Positions 1-8,487 are shown, counted from the stretch's first letter. The stretch is DNA of 64,000 bases from Actinopolyspora alba (GCF_900112765.1 NZ_FOMZ01000010.1:175088-239087); one strand, 5' to 3'. Translations and numbers: made by a program. Notes: generated by a model not told the origin, from the sequence alone.

Positions 1-1404
1 GTCGTCCGGGCTCCGTTCCGAAAAGCCCAGCTCCGGAAAGTCGAAGTACGGACTGAACCTTTCCAGGGCTATTCGGTTCGCACCGTCCATGGGCGGTAGA
101 TGCGCCAGAGCCGGGAACTGGTCCAACAGCGGGATGTAGTCCTCGGCCCCTTCACCCGGGAAGCCGTACAGCAGGTTCCACATGACCGTCAGCCCCAGCG
201 AACGGGCGTCGCGCAGCATCCGCACGTTCTGGCAACCGCTCACGCCCTTCTTCATGATGTCCAGCACCCGTGAGGACAGGTTCTCGATCCCGGGCTGTAC
301 CTGCACCACCCCCGCTCGTACGAGTTCCCGCAACTGCTCGTAGCGCATGTTCGACTTGATCTCGCACTGGATCCTGAAGTCGTACCCCGCGTCGGCGATC
401 CGGGGTAGCAGTGTGCGCAGGTACTCCATGTCCAGAATGTTGTCCACCAGGTACACGTCCAGCAGGCGGTGTCTTCCGGCCAGCTCGACCAGTTCCTCGT
501 AGAAGCGCTCCGGTGTCTTGCTGCGGAACTTCATGAACGAACCGTTCAACCCGCAGAAGGTGCAGTGGTGTTTCTCGCCCCACCAGCATCCGCGCGCCCC
601 CTCCAGCACGAGCTTGGGTTCGAGCCTGTTCGAGGCGGCACTGCGGTCGAAGCGTTCCGGATAGCCGTCGAAGTCGGGGGCGACGATCCGGGTCGCGTCC
701 AACGGAGTCGCGGTCATGGGATTGACGACCGGATTCCCCGACTCGTCCCGCCAGCACAACCCGGCTATCCCGGACAGTTCCTCGGTGTTGTCCAGTCGTT
801 CGAGCAGCTCGGGAAGAGCGGCCTCTCCCTCACCGCGCACGACGTAATCCAGGCAAGGGAAGTTCCGGTGCCAGGCCGCCCCCTGAGCTCCGTCGCAGTT
901 GGCCCCGCCCAGCACGATCCGCACGTCGGGGCGAAGTCTCCTGAGCTCACCCGCCAGAGCCAGTGAAGCTGTGTTCTGCTGAAACGTGGTGGTGAAGCCG
1001 ACTACCTCCCCGCACGTGCGAGCGAGCTCGGCGGCGTACTCGCCGATCCACTCAGCAGCGCGAGGCTGGAGCCGCTCACAGAGGTCCAGCCGCTCGGGGG
1101 ACAGTCGCGTGGCACGACGTTCGCGGAACTCCGCTACGCGCCATCGGCTCCGCCCGTACAACGCGGCGGCGAAAACCCAGTCCCCGCAACCCTGGAAGTA
1201 GGACTCCAACGAGAAGAAGTCGTAATCCTCGGTATCCACACCGAAACGACCGTTCAATCGGTCGAAGAAGTCCAGATTGGCATTCAGAACCGTCACGGAA
1301 TCCGTTCTTTCCGGCGCGGACTCCACAGCGGACTTCAGAATCCCACAAGCCAGCGAAGGAAAATCCAGGGAAGCCCACGGCATATTGACCAACGTGATTT
1401 CCAC
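1..1404 (-). CDS. B12-binding radical SAM RiPP maturase (C-methyltransferase type), 3' end outside window
   Basis: The 468 visible codons start at GTG 1404 (VEITLVNMPWASLDFPSL). An N-terminal cobalamin-binding-like Rossmann region spans about residues 1-170, including VVGFTTTFQQNTASLALAG and VRGEGEAALPELL. The radical SAM core follows with the cluster motif CWWGEKHHCTFCGLNG (CX7CX2C), the signature I know from the RiPP maturation radical SAM protein 1 (rSAM_ocin_1) family, whose members methylate unactivated carbons of ribosomal peptides. The C-terminus runs off the window. It lies 66 nt downstream of a short peptide gene on the same strand, with a perfect hairpin between them, so that peptide is the obvious substrate candidate. 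Family assignment is strong; the reaction is inferred. Confidence 0.9.
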   Translation of the reverse strand, partial: MEITLVNMPWASLDFPSLACGILKSAVESAPERTDSVTVLNANLDFFDRLNGRFGVDTEDYDFFSLESYFQGCGDWVFAAALYGRSRWRVAEFRERRATRLSPERLDLCERLQPRAAEWIGEYAAELARTCGEVVGFTTTFQQNTASLALAGELRRLRPDVRIVLGGANCDGAQGAAWHRNFPCLDYVVRGEGEAALPELLERLDNTEELSGIAGLCWRDESGNPVVNPMTATPLDATRIVAPDFDGYPERFDRSAASNRLEPKLVLEGARGCWWGEKHHCTFCGLNGSFMKFRSKTPERFYEELVELAGRHRLLDVYLVDNILDMEYLRTLLPRIADAGYDFRIQCEIKSNMRYEQLRELVRAGVVQVQPGIENLSSRVLDIMKKGVSGCQNVRMLRDARSLGLTVMWNLLYGFPGEGAEDYIPLLDQFPALAHLPPMDGANRIALERFSPYFDFPELGFSERSPDD

Positions 1405-1437
1405 TGTCGCACCCCGAGTTCGAAGACGCGGACGGAC

Positions 1438-1462
1438 GGATGGGGCGGGCGACGCCCCATCC
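1438..1462 (-). terminator. intercistronic hairpin between precursor and maturase
   Basis: A perfect 10-bp stem (GGATGGGGCG / CGCCCCATCC) encloses a 5-nt loop. There is no U tract. It lies 8 nt after the stop of the short peptide gene and before the radical SAM gene. This position suits an attenuator or mRNA-stabilising hairpin that keeps precursor expression above enzyme expression. Confidence 0.6.
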
Positions 1463-1470
1463 GCGCGGAG

Positions 1471-1551
1471 TCACTTCAACGATATCCGCACTCCGACGGG
1501 CCCGTTCACCCCGGAAGCGTTCGGATTGTTGTAAACTGTTTTCCGCTCCAC
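1471..1551 (-). CDS. candidate RiPP precursor peptide, 26 aa
   Basis: This small gene starts at GTG 1551 behind a strong ribosome binding site, AGGGAGG, 8 nt upstream. It encodes 26 residues: MERKTVYNNPNASG followed by VNGPVGVRISLK, then TGA. The sequence is rich in Asn, Val and Gly, has no Cys, and ends in a beta-branched segment, a plausible target for C-methylation. It sits directly upstream of the B12 radical SAM gene on the same strand with an attenuator-like hairpin between. An in-frame upstream GTG (about 1578) could lengthen the leader but would overlap the Shine-Dalgarno. I do not recognise the peptide family; the precursor role rests on context. Confidence 0.55.
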   Translation of the reverse strand: MERKTVYNNPNASGVNGPVGVRISLK

Positions 1552-1620
1552 GGAATCCACCTCCCTGCGTGTGCCCACGGGAAATCCGAAAACAGAAACC
1601 CCGCCCCGGCGAGTCGACCG

Positions 1621-1650
1621 AAAATATCGTCACACCTCGACAAGAACGAA
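1621..1650 (-). promoter_or_regulatory. possible promoter of the RiPP operon
   Basis: TTCGTT (1650-1645) and TATTTT (1626-1621) are spaced by 18 nt on the minus strand. This would start transcription about 60 nt before the candidate precursor. The -35 element is weak. Confidence 0.3.
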
Positions 1651-1651
1651 G

Positions 1652-2023
1652 TTCCACACCGGACACTATCCAAATCTTCCGGGATTCACTCTGATCCGAT
1701 AGCAGGAAATTTCGACGGACTCGGCTGGCCCGTTCGCCGCATCCCGCGGGCCCGGAAGTCGGGGACGTCGAAGTGGCGTGGAAAGTTCGGCACCGCTCCC
1801 CGGGGCATCAGCCGAAGCACTCCCCCACCGGCGAGCCGAAAGAAAGGAGCGCCGTCACGAAATGTAAGCTAAAAAATTCAAAACGTGTTCAACACAGGGC
1901 GCGTCCGCCGTGCGTTCGGGCGGCGGACCGCGATCTCGCGACAATCCGCCGTGAGGTTCTCGCCCATCCGACCTACGGCGACGTTACACACCACGCGAGA
2001 CCGCCCAACGGCGATGCCCCGCT
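1652..2023. other. intergenic region, no gene seen
   Basis: No supported gene lies between the glycosyltransferase and the RiPP operon. An AT-rich patch at about 1861-1890 stands out against the GC-rich background and may be regulatory for the minus-strand RiPP genes. Confidence 0.4.
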
Positions 2024-3328
2024 TCAGAACTTCGCGGCGCGTCCCTTCCAGCTGGTCACTCCCCGAGCCACCTCGAGAGCACCGTGCAGCATGATGCCGC
2101 CGAAGACCGCGTTGGTGAACGGTGCGGCCGGTGCCAACCAGGATCCCGCGTGCATGACCCGCGCGGTACGGGCGTGCGTCGCGCTCTGTGCCGCCCAACC
2201 GAGCGAGCCGAGCGCGATCAACGCCGGATTCCGAGCACGCACTCCCGCCGCGAGGATCACCGGGGAGGCCAGCGACAGCGAGATCTGGCCGAGCCCGATG
2301 CCGAGCAGCAGCGGAAGCGAACCGTTGGTCCCCGCCACGAAGCTCTTGCGGAAGGAGTCCCATCCCTGCCGGAAGGGGTCCATACCGCTGGTGGTCGCGT
2401 ACGAGAGCCCTTCCACCACCCTGGTGATCCCGCCGTGATCGCGTACGGTGGTGGCGATGGCGATGTCCTCGTTGCGACGTCCGGACAGTGCCGCCCAACC
2501 GCCGATCTTCTCGTAGTGCGAGCGCCGCAGCAGGATGCAGTGGCCGATGGCGAACGCCTTGCTTCCCTTGCCGACCGGATCGGCGTTCTCACCGATCATC
2601 TGCAGCCCGGCGGGCATCAGTATCGGCCAGCTCGCCGAGTGTTCGGCGGGCGGTCCGCCCGGTGTGGAGACCAGATCGGCGTCCGCGTGTTCCGCGGTCG
2701 CCAGCAGCTTCGCCAGCAGTTCGGGAGCGAGCACGGTGTCGGCGTCGACGAACATCAGCCACTCGCCCGCCTCGGGCTCGCCCGCGGCCTCGACACCGAC
2801 GTGCATCGCGTGCACCTTGCCGGTCCACCCCGACGGCGGCCCCTCGCTGCGTACGACCCGCACTCGCGGATCCTCGGCCGCGTGGCGGGCGGCGATCTCG
2901 CTGGTACCGTCGGTGGAGCCGTCGTCGACCACCACGACCCGCAGGGCCGGTTCCTCGTCGTCCGGACCGCGTTCGCGACCGTAGGTCTGCTCGCGGATGC
3001 CGCGCAGACAGTTGTCCAGCACGTCCTCCTCGTTGCGAGCCGGAACCACCACGGTCACGGTAGGCGGCAGCACGGTGCTCGCCGGCTGCTGCTCCAACGG
3101 CAGAATGGCTCGCGCTTTCCGAAGGGTGCGCAGGCTGCGATACACGGTCCCGCCCACCGTCGCGGCCAGCAGAGCACCTCGGACAGCGTTATGTCGTGAT
3201 ACCACACGCACAGCTTGCCATGCGTCCCCGGAAAAGGACCCCACCGGCAGTGCGAACCGCACGTCAACAACGTGCGTACGCCGGGTTAGCGATGTTCGGA
3301 CGGCCTGATCGGCCGGACTCGCGGTCAC
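2024..3328 (-). CDS. family 2 glycosyltransferase, membrane-associated
   Basis: The 434-residue protein has a GT-A domain from about residue 85: VTVVVPARNEEDVLDNCLRG, then VVVVDDGSTDGT, then FVDADTVL, the metal-binding DXD-type motif. SGWTGKVHAMHVG and GRRNEDIAIATTVRDHGG resemble the acceptor region of CrtQ/HpnB-like enzymes that glycosylate isoprenoid or lipid acceptors. The last 100 residues hold two or three hydrophobic helices, so it probably works at the inner face of the membrane. The N-terminal 50 residues are poorly conserved in type and the start is uncertain. It lies upstream of the RiPP locus on the same strand but 470 nt away, so a functional link is not shown. The acceptor is unknown. 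Confidence 0.8.
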   Translation of the reverse strand: MTASPADQAVRTSLTRRTHVVDVRFALPVGSFSGDAWQAVRVVSRHNAVRGALLAATVGGTVYRSLRTLRKARAILPLEQQPASTVLPPTVTVVVPARNEEDVLDNCLRGIREQTYGRERGPDDEEPALRVVVVDDGSTDGTSEIAARHAAEDPRVRVVRSEGPPSGWTGKVHAMHVGVEAAGEPEAGEWLMFVDADTVLAPELLAKLLATAEHADADLVSTPGGPPAEHSASWPILMPAGLQMIGENADPVGKGSKAFAIGHCILLRRSHYEKIGGWAALSGRRNEDIAIATTVRDHGGITRVVEGLSYATTSGMDPFRQGWDSFRKSFVAGTNGSLPLLLGIGLGQISLSLASPVILAAGVRARNPALIALGSLGWAAQSATHARTARVMHAGSWLAPAAPFTNAVFGGIMLHGALEVARGVTSWKGRAAKF

Positions 3329-3390
3329 ATTCGGTAATCAACGCCGTTCGCCGCTCCAGTGCGGCGGTGGCGGCGGTGCGGCCCCGACCG

Positions 3391-3416
3391 GCGGCGATTT
3401 CTCGCGAAATCGCCGC
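3391..3416. repeat. dispersed intergenic palindrome, single copy
   Basis: Arms GCGGCGATTTC and GAAATCGCCGC form a perfect 11-bp stem around the loop TCGC. It belongs to the family seen at about 13 intergenic sites in this window. Here it lies between the chitinase terminator region and the glycosyltransferase start. Confidence 0.8.
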
Positions 3417-3426
3417 GCCGCGGAAA

Positions 3427-3458
3427 TCCGCCCCGGCGACGGGGATCGCCGGGGCGGA
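3427..3458 (-). terminator. GC-rich terminator hairpin after the chitinase gene
   Basis: A perfect 13-bp stem (TCCGCCCCGGCGA / TCGCCGGGGCGGA) has a 6-nt loop, 38 nt beyond the chitinase stop codon. No U tract is present, as is common in actinomycetes. A second small hairpin (ATGGGC/GCCCAT, 3461-3482) lies between it and the gene. Confidence 0.65.
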
Positions 3459-3495
3459 CCATGGGCCCGCCACGTGGCCCATGCCTGGGAAGGGA

Positions 3496-4881
3496 TCAGT
3501 TCAGGTTCTCGTCGATGGCGGTCATCAGTTCACCGTCCGCGGTGTCACCGTCCAGCGACCAGATCATGGCGCCGCCCAGACCGTTGCCGTTGACGTAGTC
3601 CATCTTCCTGGCGATCTCCACGGGATCGTCGAAGGTCCAGAACGTGTTGCCGTCGAACAGCCACGCGAAGCCCGCCTGTTCGTCACGGTGGATCGTGTAC
3701 TGGCCGACCTTGTCCTTGAGCACCTTGTAGTCCTCGTATCCCGCTTCGTAAGTGGCGGGAGCAGGCCCGGTGGAAGTCTGGAACAGACCGTTGTTCTGGT
3801 CCGGAACCCCGGTCCATCCTCGGCCGTAGAACGGGACTCCGAGCACCAGTTCGTTCGCCGGAGCCCCTCTGGCCAGATAGGTGTCGATCGCCTTGTCGAC
3901 GCTGAACCGCTCGGTGGAGGGATCACCGGCCGGGCTGTACAGCGCGGACTGGTGGTTGGTGGTCTCCTCGTATGCACCGTGCAGGTCGTAGCCCTGCACG
4001 GTGGCGAAGGTCAGCGAGTCGAAGATCTTGTTCACCTCGAAGCCCGCGTCGATCTTCTCGGGGGAGGCGGGCAGGAAAGCGGTCAGGTCGTAGGTCTCGC
4101 CGGTCTCGGCTTCCAGACCGTCGAGCTGGCTGCGCCACTCCCGCAACAGGGCGGTGTAGTTCTGCTTGTCGGCCGGATCCACGATGGTGCCGGGGCCGCC
4201 CTCGGAAGCGGGCCACTCCCAGTCGATGTCGACGCCGTCGAAGATGCCCGCCGCGACGCCCTCGCCGCCCTGCGGCGAACCGCCGAGCTGCGGCAGGTCG
4301 CCCCGCAACCACATGTCGATGCAGGACTTCACGTGCTGCGCACGGGACTGCTGAGTCGCGGCCGCGGTGTGGAAGTTGTCCGACCACGACCAGCCGCCCA
4401 GCGAGATGTAGACCTTGAGGTGGGGGTACATCTCCTTGAGCTCGGCCAGCTGGTTGAGATTGCCCGCCAACGGCTGGTCCCAGGTGTCGGCGACGCCGTC
4501 GACGGAGTTGGCCGCCGAGAACCGCTTCTGGTAATCGGCCCACGCGTCGGCCTCACCCGCCTGATTACCGGTGAAGCACTGCCCGGAGGCGTCCAGGTTT
4601 CCGAACGCGTAGTTGATGTGGGTCAGTTTCTCGGCGGTACCCGAGGTGACCAGATCGTTGATGTAGAACTGCCGGTCGTAGATCGACCACTGTGTGAAGT
4701 AGCCGACCTTGCGGGATCCACTTTGGGCTGCCGCCTCGGCGGTGGCCGACGAAGCGGAATCGGCGCGTTGCCGGTCGGAACCGCCGTCGGCCACGGCCGG
4801 TGCGGCCAACAGACCGGTGAACAGCGCGGCTCCGGCTGCCAGTGCTGATAATCGCCACGTCGAACGTGTACTCAGAGACAT
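3496..4881 (-). CDS. secreted GH18 chitinase
   Basis: The 461-residue protein starts with a Sec signal peptide (MSLSTRSTWRLSALAAG, a hydrophobic core, then AVADGG) followed by a linker of about 25 residues. The GH18 barrel begins KVGYFTQWSIYDRQFYI. SLGGWSWSDNF is the first family signature, and DGVDIDWEWP is the catalytic DXXDXDXE motif, whose last Glu is the acid in substrate-assisted cleavage of beta-1,4-GlcNAc chains. MIWSLDGD closes the barrel. There is no separate chitin-binding domain, so soluble or colloidal substrate is likely. The upstream DasR-like operator suggests control by intracellular GlcNAc-6-phosphate status. Start chosen for the signal peptide and GGGAGTGAGCG upstream. Confidence 0.95.
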   Translation of the reverse strand: MSLSTRSTWRLSALAAGAALFTGLLAAPAVADGGSDRQRADSASSATAEAAAQSGSRKVGYFTQWSIYDRQFYINDLVTSGTAEKLTHINYAFGNLDASGQCFTGNQAGEADAWADYQKRFSAANSVDGVADTWDQPLAGNLNQLAELKEMYPHLKVYISLGGWSWSDNFHTAAATQQSRAQHVKSCIDMWLRGDLPQLGGSPQGGEGVAAGIFDGVDIDWEWPASEGGPGTIVDPADKQNYTALLREWRSQLDGLEAETGETYDLTAFLPASPEKIDAGFEVNKIFDSLTFATVQGYDLHGAYEETTNHQSALYSPAGDPSTERFSVDKAIDTYLARGAPANELVLGVPFYGRGWTGVPDQNNGLFQTSTGPAPATYEAGYEDYKVLKDKVGQYTIHRDEQAGFAWLFDGNTFWTFDDPVEIARKMDYVNGNGLGGAMIWSLDGDTADGELMTAIDENLN

Positions 4882-4922
4882 CGCTCACTCCCGATGGGGT
4901 CGGTACGTGATGCCCAACACCG

Positions 4923-4959
4923 TGTGGTCTAGACCAAGTTTGGTCAAGGTATGGACCAA
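4923..4959 (-). promoter_or_regulatory. DasR-type operator (dre) upstream of chitinase
   Basis: TGGTCTAGACCA (4925-4936) is a perfect 12-bp palindrome matching the core of the known Streptomyces dre consensus. A degenerate second site follows (TTGGTC ... GGACCAAT, 4940-4959). Both lie 42-78 nt upstream of the chitinase start, where DasR would repress it until GlcNAc-6-P releases the repressor. Confidence 0.75.
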
Positions 4960-5119
4960 TCTTTCACCCGTTCGGACGCAGGGCCGCGGAACCGGATCCG
5001 CGATGCCGTGGACACGGTTCACCGGGGACGACGGACTTTTCGAATCCACGCTGGACTTACTGCCACGCTCGGGACGCCGTGGCGGTCCCACTGCGGCGCA
5101 CACGGTGATGACTCGACAC

Positions 5120-5315
5120 ACAGCGCGACGGCGTCAATTTCCCGCGAAATCGCCGGGCCTTCGACGCAGGCCGAACTCCCACTACCCTCGTACTCGGCAC
5201 CGCCGCGGGGCCTCCCGTGCGGCGTCGATTTCTCGCGAGATTGACGCCCACGAGACCGCCGTCGCGACGCGACCATGCGGGTGAGCAGCGTGGGTGTCCC
5301 CGGCACGCACGCACA
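5120..5315. repeat. composite palindromic repeat element, copy 1
   Basis: Two copies of the intergenic palindrome (about 5133-5154 and 5221-5248) flank an 80-nt spacer. The spacer and the right flank (GGGTGTCCCCGGCACG) resemble those of the cluster at 24.0-24.3 kb, including CACCGCCGCGGG and CCCGTGCGGCGTCGATTTC. This points to one element copied as a unit. It fills most of the 449-nt gap between upp and the chitinase operator. Confidence 0.7.
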
Positions 5316-5330
5316 GCTCCCCGTCGGACA

Positions 5331-5954
5331 TTATCGAGGTCCGTACTCGCGATCACCGGCATCGCCCAGCCCGGGGACGATGAACCCCGACTCGTTGAGT
5401 CGTTCGTCCACACTCGCCGTAACCACGCGAATCGGAAGCCCCGATTCGGACAACCGATCGATCCCTTCCGGGGCCGCCAGCGTGCAGATCGCGGTGACGT
5501 CGCTCGCGCCACGCTGATGCAGCAGTCCGATCGTGTGGACCATCGACCCGCCGGTGGCAAGCATCGGATCGAGCACGATCACCGGACGCCGCGAGAGATC
5601 GTCCGGCAACGACTCCATGTAGGGCGTGGGACGCAGGGTCTCCTCGTCCCTGGCCAGGCCGACGAATCCCATCTGCGCCTCCGGGATCAGCCGGTGGGCC
5701 TGATCGGCCATGCCGAGCCCGGCGCGCAGCACCGGCACCAGCAGCGGCGGGTTCGCCAGCCGGTACCCGGTGGTGCGGGCCACTGGGGTGTGGATGGGCT
5801 CCTCGGCCACCTCGGCGTCCCTGATCGCCTCGTAGAGCAGCATCAGGGTGAGTTCCTGCAGCGCGGCCCGGAACGCCGCGTTGTCGGTCCGCGCGTCACG
5901 CATGGTGGACAGTCGCGCCCGCGTCAGTGGGTGATCGATGACCCGCACATCCAT
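5331..5954 (-). CDS. upp: uracil phosphoribosyltransferase
   Basis: The 207-residue cytosolic enzyme converts uracil and PRPP to UMP for pyrimidine salvage. Visible features are [20 protein letters not shown] at the start, [12 protein letters not shown] in the middle, the PRPP-binding loop [13 protein letters not shown], and the uracil-contacting C-terminus [18 protein letters not shown]. The start was set at ATG 5954 rather than the upstream in-frame GTG at 5963, because a -10 box (TACCGT) ends 7 nt before this ATG and would overlap the GTG. It lies 84 nt downstream of rsmI on the same strand but has its own predicted promoter. Confidence 0.96.
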   Translation of the reverse strand: MDVRVIDHPLTRARLSTMRDARTDNAAFRAALQELTLMLLYEAIRDAEVAEEPIHTPVARTTGYRLANPPLLVPVLRAGLGMADQAHRLIPEAQMGFVGLARDEETLRPTPYMESLPDDLSRRPVIVLDPMLATGGSMVHTIGLLHQRGASDVTAICTLAAPEGIDRLSESGLPIRVVTASVDERLNESGFIVPGLGDAGDREYGPR

Positions 5955-5961
5955 GACCGCC

Positions 5962-5967
5962 ACGGTA
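5962..5967 (-). promoter_or_regulatory. -10 box for leaderless upp transcript
   Basis: TACCGT (TANNNT type) lies 7 nt before ATG 5954, so transcription should begin at the start codon and no ribosome binding site is needed. Confidence 0.55.
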
Positions 5968-6037
5968 TCGGCAAGTCAGTGGCGGTCCGCTGCTCGCCCT
6001 CGGCGGACTCCGCTGCTCGCCCTCGGCGGGGATCGCG

Positions 6038-6886
6038 TCAGCCGCGTGCCGCCAGCACCGCGTCGTAGAGGTCCTTCTTGCGCACCCCGCCCATCTCGGC
6101 TATCTCGGCGACCGCGTCCTTGAGCCGCATCCCGGTGGCCGCACGCTGCTCGACCTGGGCCACGAGTTCCGCGGGGTCCTCGGGTGCCGCGGTTTCCGCC
6201 CCGGCGAGCACCACGGTTATCTCGCCGCGCACGCCCTCCCGTGCCCACTCGGCGAGTTCGCCCAGCTCACCACGACGAACCTGTTCGTAGGTCTTGGTCA
6301 GCTCCCGGCACACCGCGGCACGCCGCCGTGGGCCGAGCACGGTCACCGCGTCGTCGAGCGTGTCGGCTATGCGATGCGGCGCCTCGAAGAACACGGCGGT
6401 GCGCCGCTCGGCCACAAGTCCGGCCAGCCAGCGTCTGCGCGGCCCGGACTTGCGCGGTGGGAATCCCTCGAAGCAGAACCGGTCGCTGGGGAGCCCGGAC
6501 AGCGCCAACGCGGTGGTCACCGCGCTGGGTCCGGGCAGACAGGTCACGGGCAGGCCCTCCGACGCGCACGCCGCGACCAGGCGGTAACCGGGATCGGAGA
6601 CGCTGGGCATTCCCGCATCGGTGACCAACAACACGGTCGAACCACCGCGCAGCGCCTCCAGCAGCGTGGACTGCCTGCTCTCCTCCACCGCGTCGTAATA
6701 GCTCAGCACCCGCCCGGAGGGAGCCACTCGCAGCGAACCCGCCAGCGCACGGACCCGCCTGGTGTCCTCGGCGGCGACGACATCGGCCGTGGCCAACGCC
6801 TCGGTCAGCCTCGGGGAGGCGTCGCGCGCGTCGCCGAGTGGGGTGGCCGCCAGCAACAATGTGCCCGATCCGGATTCGCCAGTCAC
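6038..6886 (-). CDS. rsmI: 16S rRNA (cytidine1402-2'-O)-methyltransferase
   Basis: The 282-residue SAM-dependent enzyme belongs to the tetrapyrrole-methylase fold and 2'-O-methylates C1402 in the 30S decoding centre. GTLLLAATPLGDARDASPRL is the family start, followed by AAEDTRRVRAL, LVTDAGMPSVSDPGYRLV, CLPGPSAVTTALALSGLPSDRF, and FFEAPHRIADTLDDAV. The C-terminal RsmI HTH-like tail is present (AATGMRLKDAVAEIAEMGGVRKKDLYDAVL). GTG 6886 was chosen because a -10 box ends 7 nt upstream; the longer ATG 6898 start is possible. It is divergent from the mannosyltransferase with start codons only 23 bp apart. Confidence 0.96.
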   Translation of the reverse strand: MTGESGSGTLLLAATPLGDARDASPRLTEALATADVVAAEDTRRVRALAGSLRVAPSGRVLSYYDAVEESRQSTLLEALRGGSTVLLVTDAGMPSVSDPGYRLVAACASEGLPVTCLPGPSAVTTALALSGLPSDRFCFEGFPPRKSGPRRRWLAGLVAERRTAVFFEAPHRIADTLDDAVTVLGPRRRAAVCRELTKTYEQVRRGELGELAEWAREGVRGEITVVLAGAETAAPEDPAELVAQVEQRAATGMRLKDAVAEIAEMGGVRKKDLYDAVLAARG

Positions 6887-6893
6887 GAGAACC

Positions 6894-6903
6894 ACCATAC
6901 GAT
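6894..6903. promoter_or_regulatory. overlapping bidirectional leaderless promoters (rsmI/pmt)
   Basis: On the plus strand TACGAT (6898-6903) lies 6 nt before GTG 6910. On the minus strand TATGGT (6899-6894) lies 7 nt before GTG 6886. The two -10 boxes share two base pairs, so RNA polymerase can occupy only one at a time. Confidence 0.55.
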
Positions 6904-6909
6904 TTGCGT

Positions 6910-8487
6910 GTGAACGTCCTCGTGCCGAGCTCCGGTGGCAGCAGCGCCCGCGACGAAGCCGTTCGCGACGGCGAAACCCCGCCGGTCCGGTATCCCGGCG
7001 AACACGACCGGGCGAAGCTGTTGTCGCCGAGGGAACCGACGGATCGCCTGCGCGGATGGATCGTGACCCTGGTGGTCACGCTGCTGGCGGGTGTGGTCCG
7101 CTTCTGGCGACTGGGACAGGCGACCGACGACGGCACCCCCGTCTTCGACGAGAAGCACTACGTCCCGCAGGCGTGGCAGATGCTGCGCAACGGTGGCTTC
7201 GAGGACAATCCCGGTTACGAGCTGGTGGCCCACCCGCCGGTGGGCAAACACCTGATAGCGGTCGGTGAGTGGCTGTTCGGCTACACCCCGCTGGGCTGGC
7301 GGTTCAGCGCCGCGGTCGCGGGCACGCTGATGGTGCTGCTGCTGGTGCGCGTCACACGCCGCATGACGCGCTCCACCCTGCTGGGCGCGTTGGCGGGAAT
7401 CCTGCTGATCTGCGACGGGCTCAGCCACGTGCAGGCGCGCGTGGGCATGCTGGACATCTTCCACGCCGTGCTGGTGCTCGCCGCGTTCGCCTGCCTGCTG
7501 GTGGATCGCGACCGAATGCGCGCCCGCCTGGCACTGGTCGTCACCGAACAGCGGATCGGGGACTCGGAGCTGGGGCCCAGGTTGGGGTTCCGCTGGTGGC
7601 GGTTCGGCGCGGGCATCCTGCTGGGACTGGCGTGCGGGGTGAAGTGGAGCGGCATCTACTTCGTGCTGGCCCTGAGCCTGCTCAGCCTCGTCTGGGACGC
7701 GCTGGCCCGGCGGAGCGCGGGAGTGGCCCGCCCGTGGCGTGGCGCGTTGCTGCGGGACGCCCTGCCCACGTTCGCCTCGCTGTTCGTACTGCCGTTGGTG
7801 GTCTACTTCGCCACCTGGGCCGCCTGGTACGCGAGCGAGACGGCCACCGACCGGCACGCGGCGGCCGTCGCGGACGACGTGGGATTCGGTTTCCTGCCCG
7901 ACATGGCCCGATCGCTGCTGTACTACCACTTCAACGTGCTGGAGTTCCACACTCATCTGGTCACCGGCGACGATCCGCACCCTTGGGAGTCGAAGCCGTG
8001 GGCCTGGCCGATGGGCATGCGGCCGATGCTCTACTACTACGAGTCCGGCATGCCCGGCTGCGGCCAGGACGACTGCGTGCAGGCCACGATGCTGCTGGGT
8101 ACCCCGGCACTGTGGTGGGTGGCGCTGCCGGTCGCGGGTTGGGCGGTGTGGCGTGCCGTCGGACGGCTGGACTGGCGCTACGCCGCGGTGCTGGTCTGCT
8201 ACTGCGCCGGCTACCTGCCCTGGTTCGTCAACCTCGACAGGCAGATGTACTACTTCTACGCCACCCCGCTGGCGCCCTTCCTGGTGCTGGGGATCGTGCT
8301 GGTGCTCGGCGAGATCCTGGGGCGTTCGAACGCGAGCGCCGAACGCCGCAAGACAGGTCTGCTGGTGGTCGCGCTCTACGTCGGACTGGTGGTGGCCAAC
8401 TTCGTGTGGCTGTGGCCGATCCTGAACGGTTTCCCGATCACCGAGGCGCGCTGGGCGGCCGAGCTCTGGCTCCCCTCGTGGCGGTGA
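6910..8487 (+). CDS. pmt: protein O-mannosyltransferase (GT39, Pmt family)
   Basis: This 525-residue polytopic membrane protein transfers mannose from polyprenyl-phosphate-mannose to Ser/Thr of exported proteins during Sec translocation. After a cytoplasmic N-terminus of about 50 residues comes the first helix. Loop 1 then carries the catalytic acidic motif FDEKHYVPQ and the HPPVGKHLIA motif. Later signatures are DGLSHVQARVGMLD and GLACGVKWSGIYF, and there are about ten hydrophobic segments in all. The C-terminus ends in a short basic tail. GTG 6910 fits a leaderless start 6 nt after TACGAT. The gene is divergent from rsmI, an arrangement I recall as conserved in mycobacteria. Confidence 0.95.
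   Translation: MNVLVPSSGGSSARDEAVRDGETPPVRYPGEHDRAKLLSPREPTDRLRGWIVTLVVTLLAGVVRFWRLGQATDDGTPVFDEKHYVPQAWQMLRNGGFEDNPGYELVAHPPVGKHLIAVGEWLFGYTPLGWRFSAAVAGTLMVLLLVRVTRRMTRSTLLGALAGILLICDGLSHVQARVGMLDIFHAVLVLAAFACLLVDRDRMRARLALVVTEQRIGDSELGPRLGFRWWRFGAGILLGLACGVKWSGIYFVLALSLLSLVWDALARRSAGVARPWRGALLRDALPTFASLFVLPLVVYFATWAAWYASETATDRHAAAVADDVGFGFLPDMARSLLYYHFNVLEFHTHLVTGDDPHPWESKPWAWPMGMRPMLYYYESGMPGCGQDDCVQATMLLGTPALWWVALPVAGWAVWRAVGRLDWRYAAVLVCYCAGYLPWFVNLDRQMYYFYATPLAPFLVLGIVLVLGEILGRSNASAERRKTGLLVVALYVGLVVANFVWLWPILNGFPITEARWAAELWLPSWR

Noticed and set aside
1076..1666. 196-residue minus-strand frame overlapping the RiPP precursor and maturase start
   Set aside because: The maturase frame is certain in the overlap and the upstream part has poor codon character compared with the short peptide frame.
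3391..3416. TTTCTCGCGAAA palindromes as ParB parS sites
   Set aside because: The parS consensus is GTTTCACGTGAAAC; the central bases differ in every copy and the sites are scattered with shared spacers, which fits a repeat element better.
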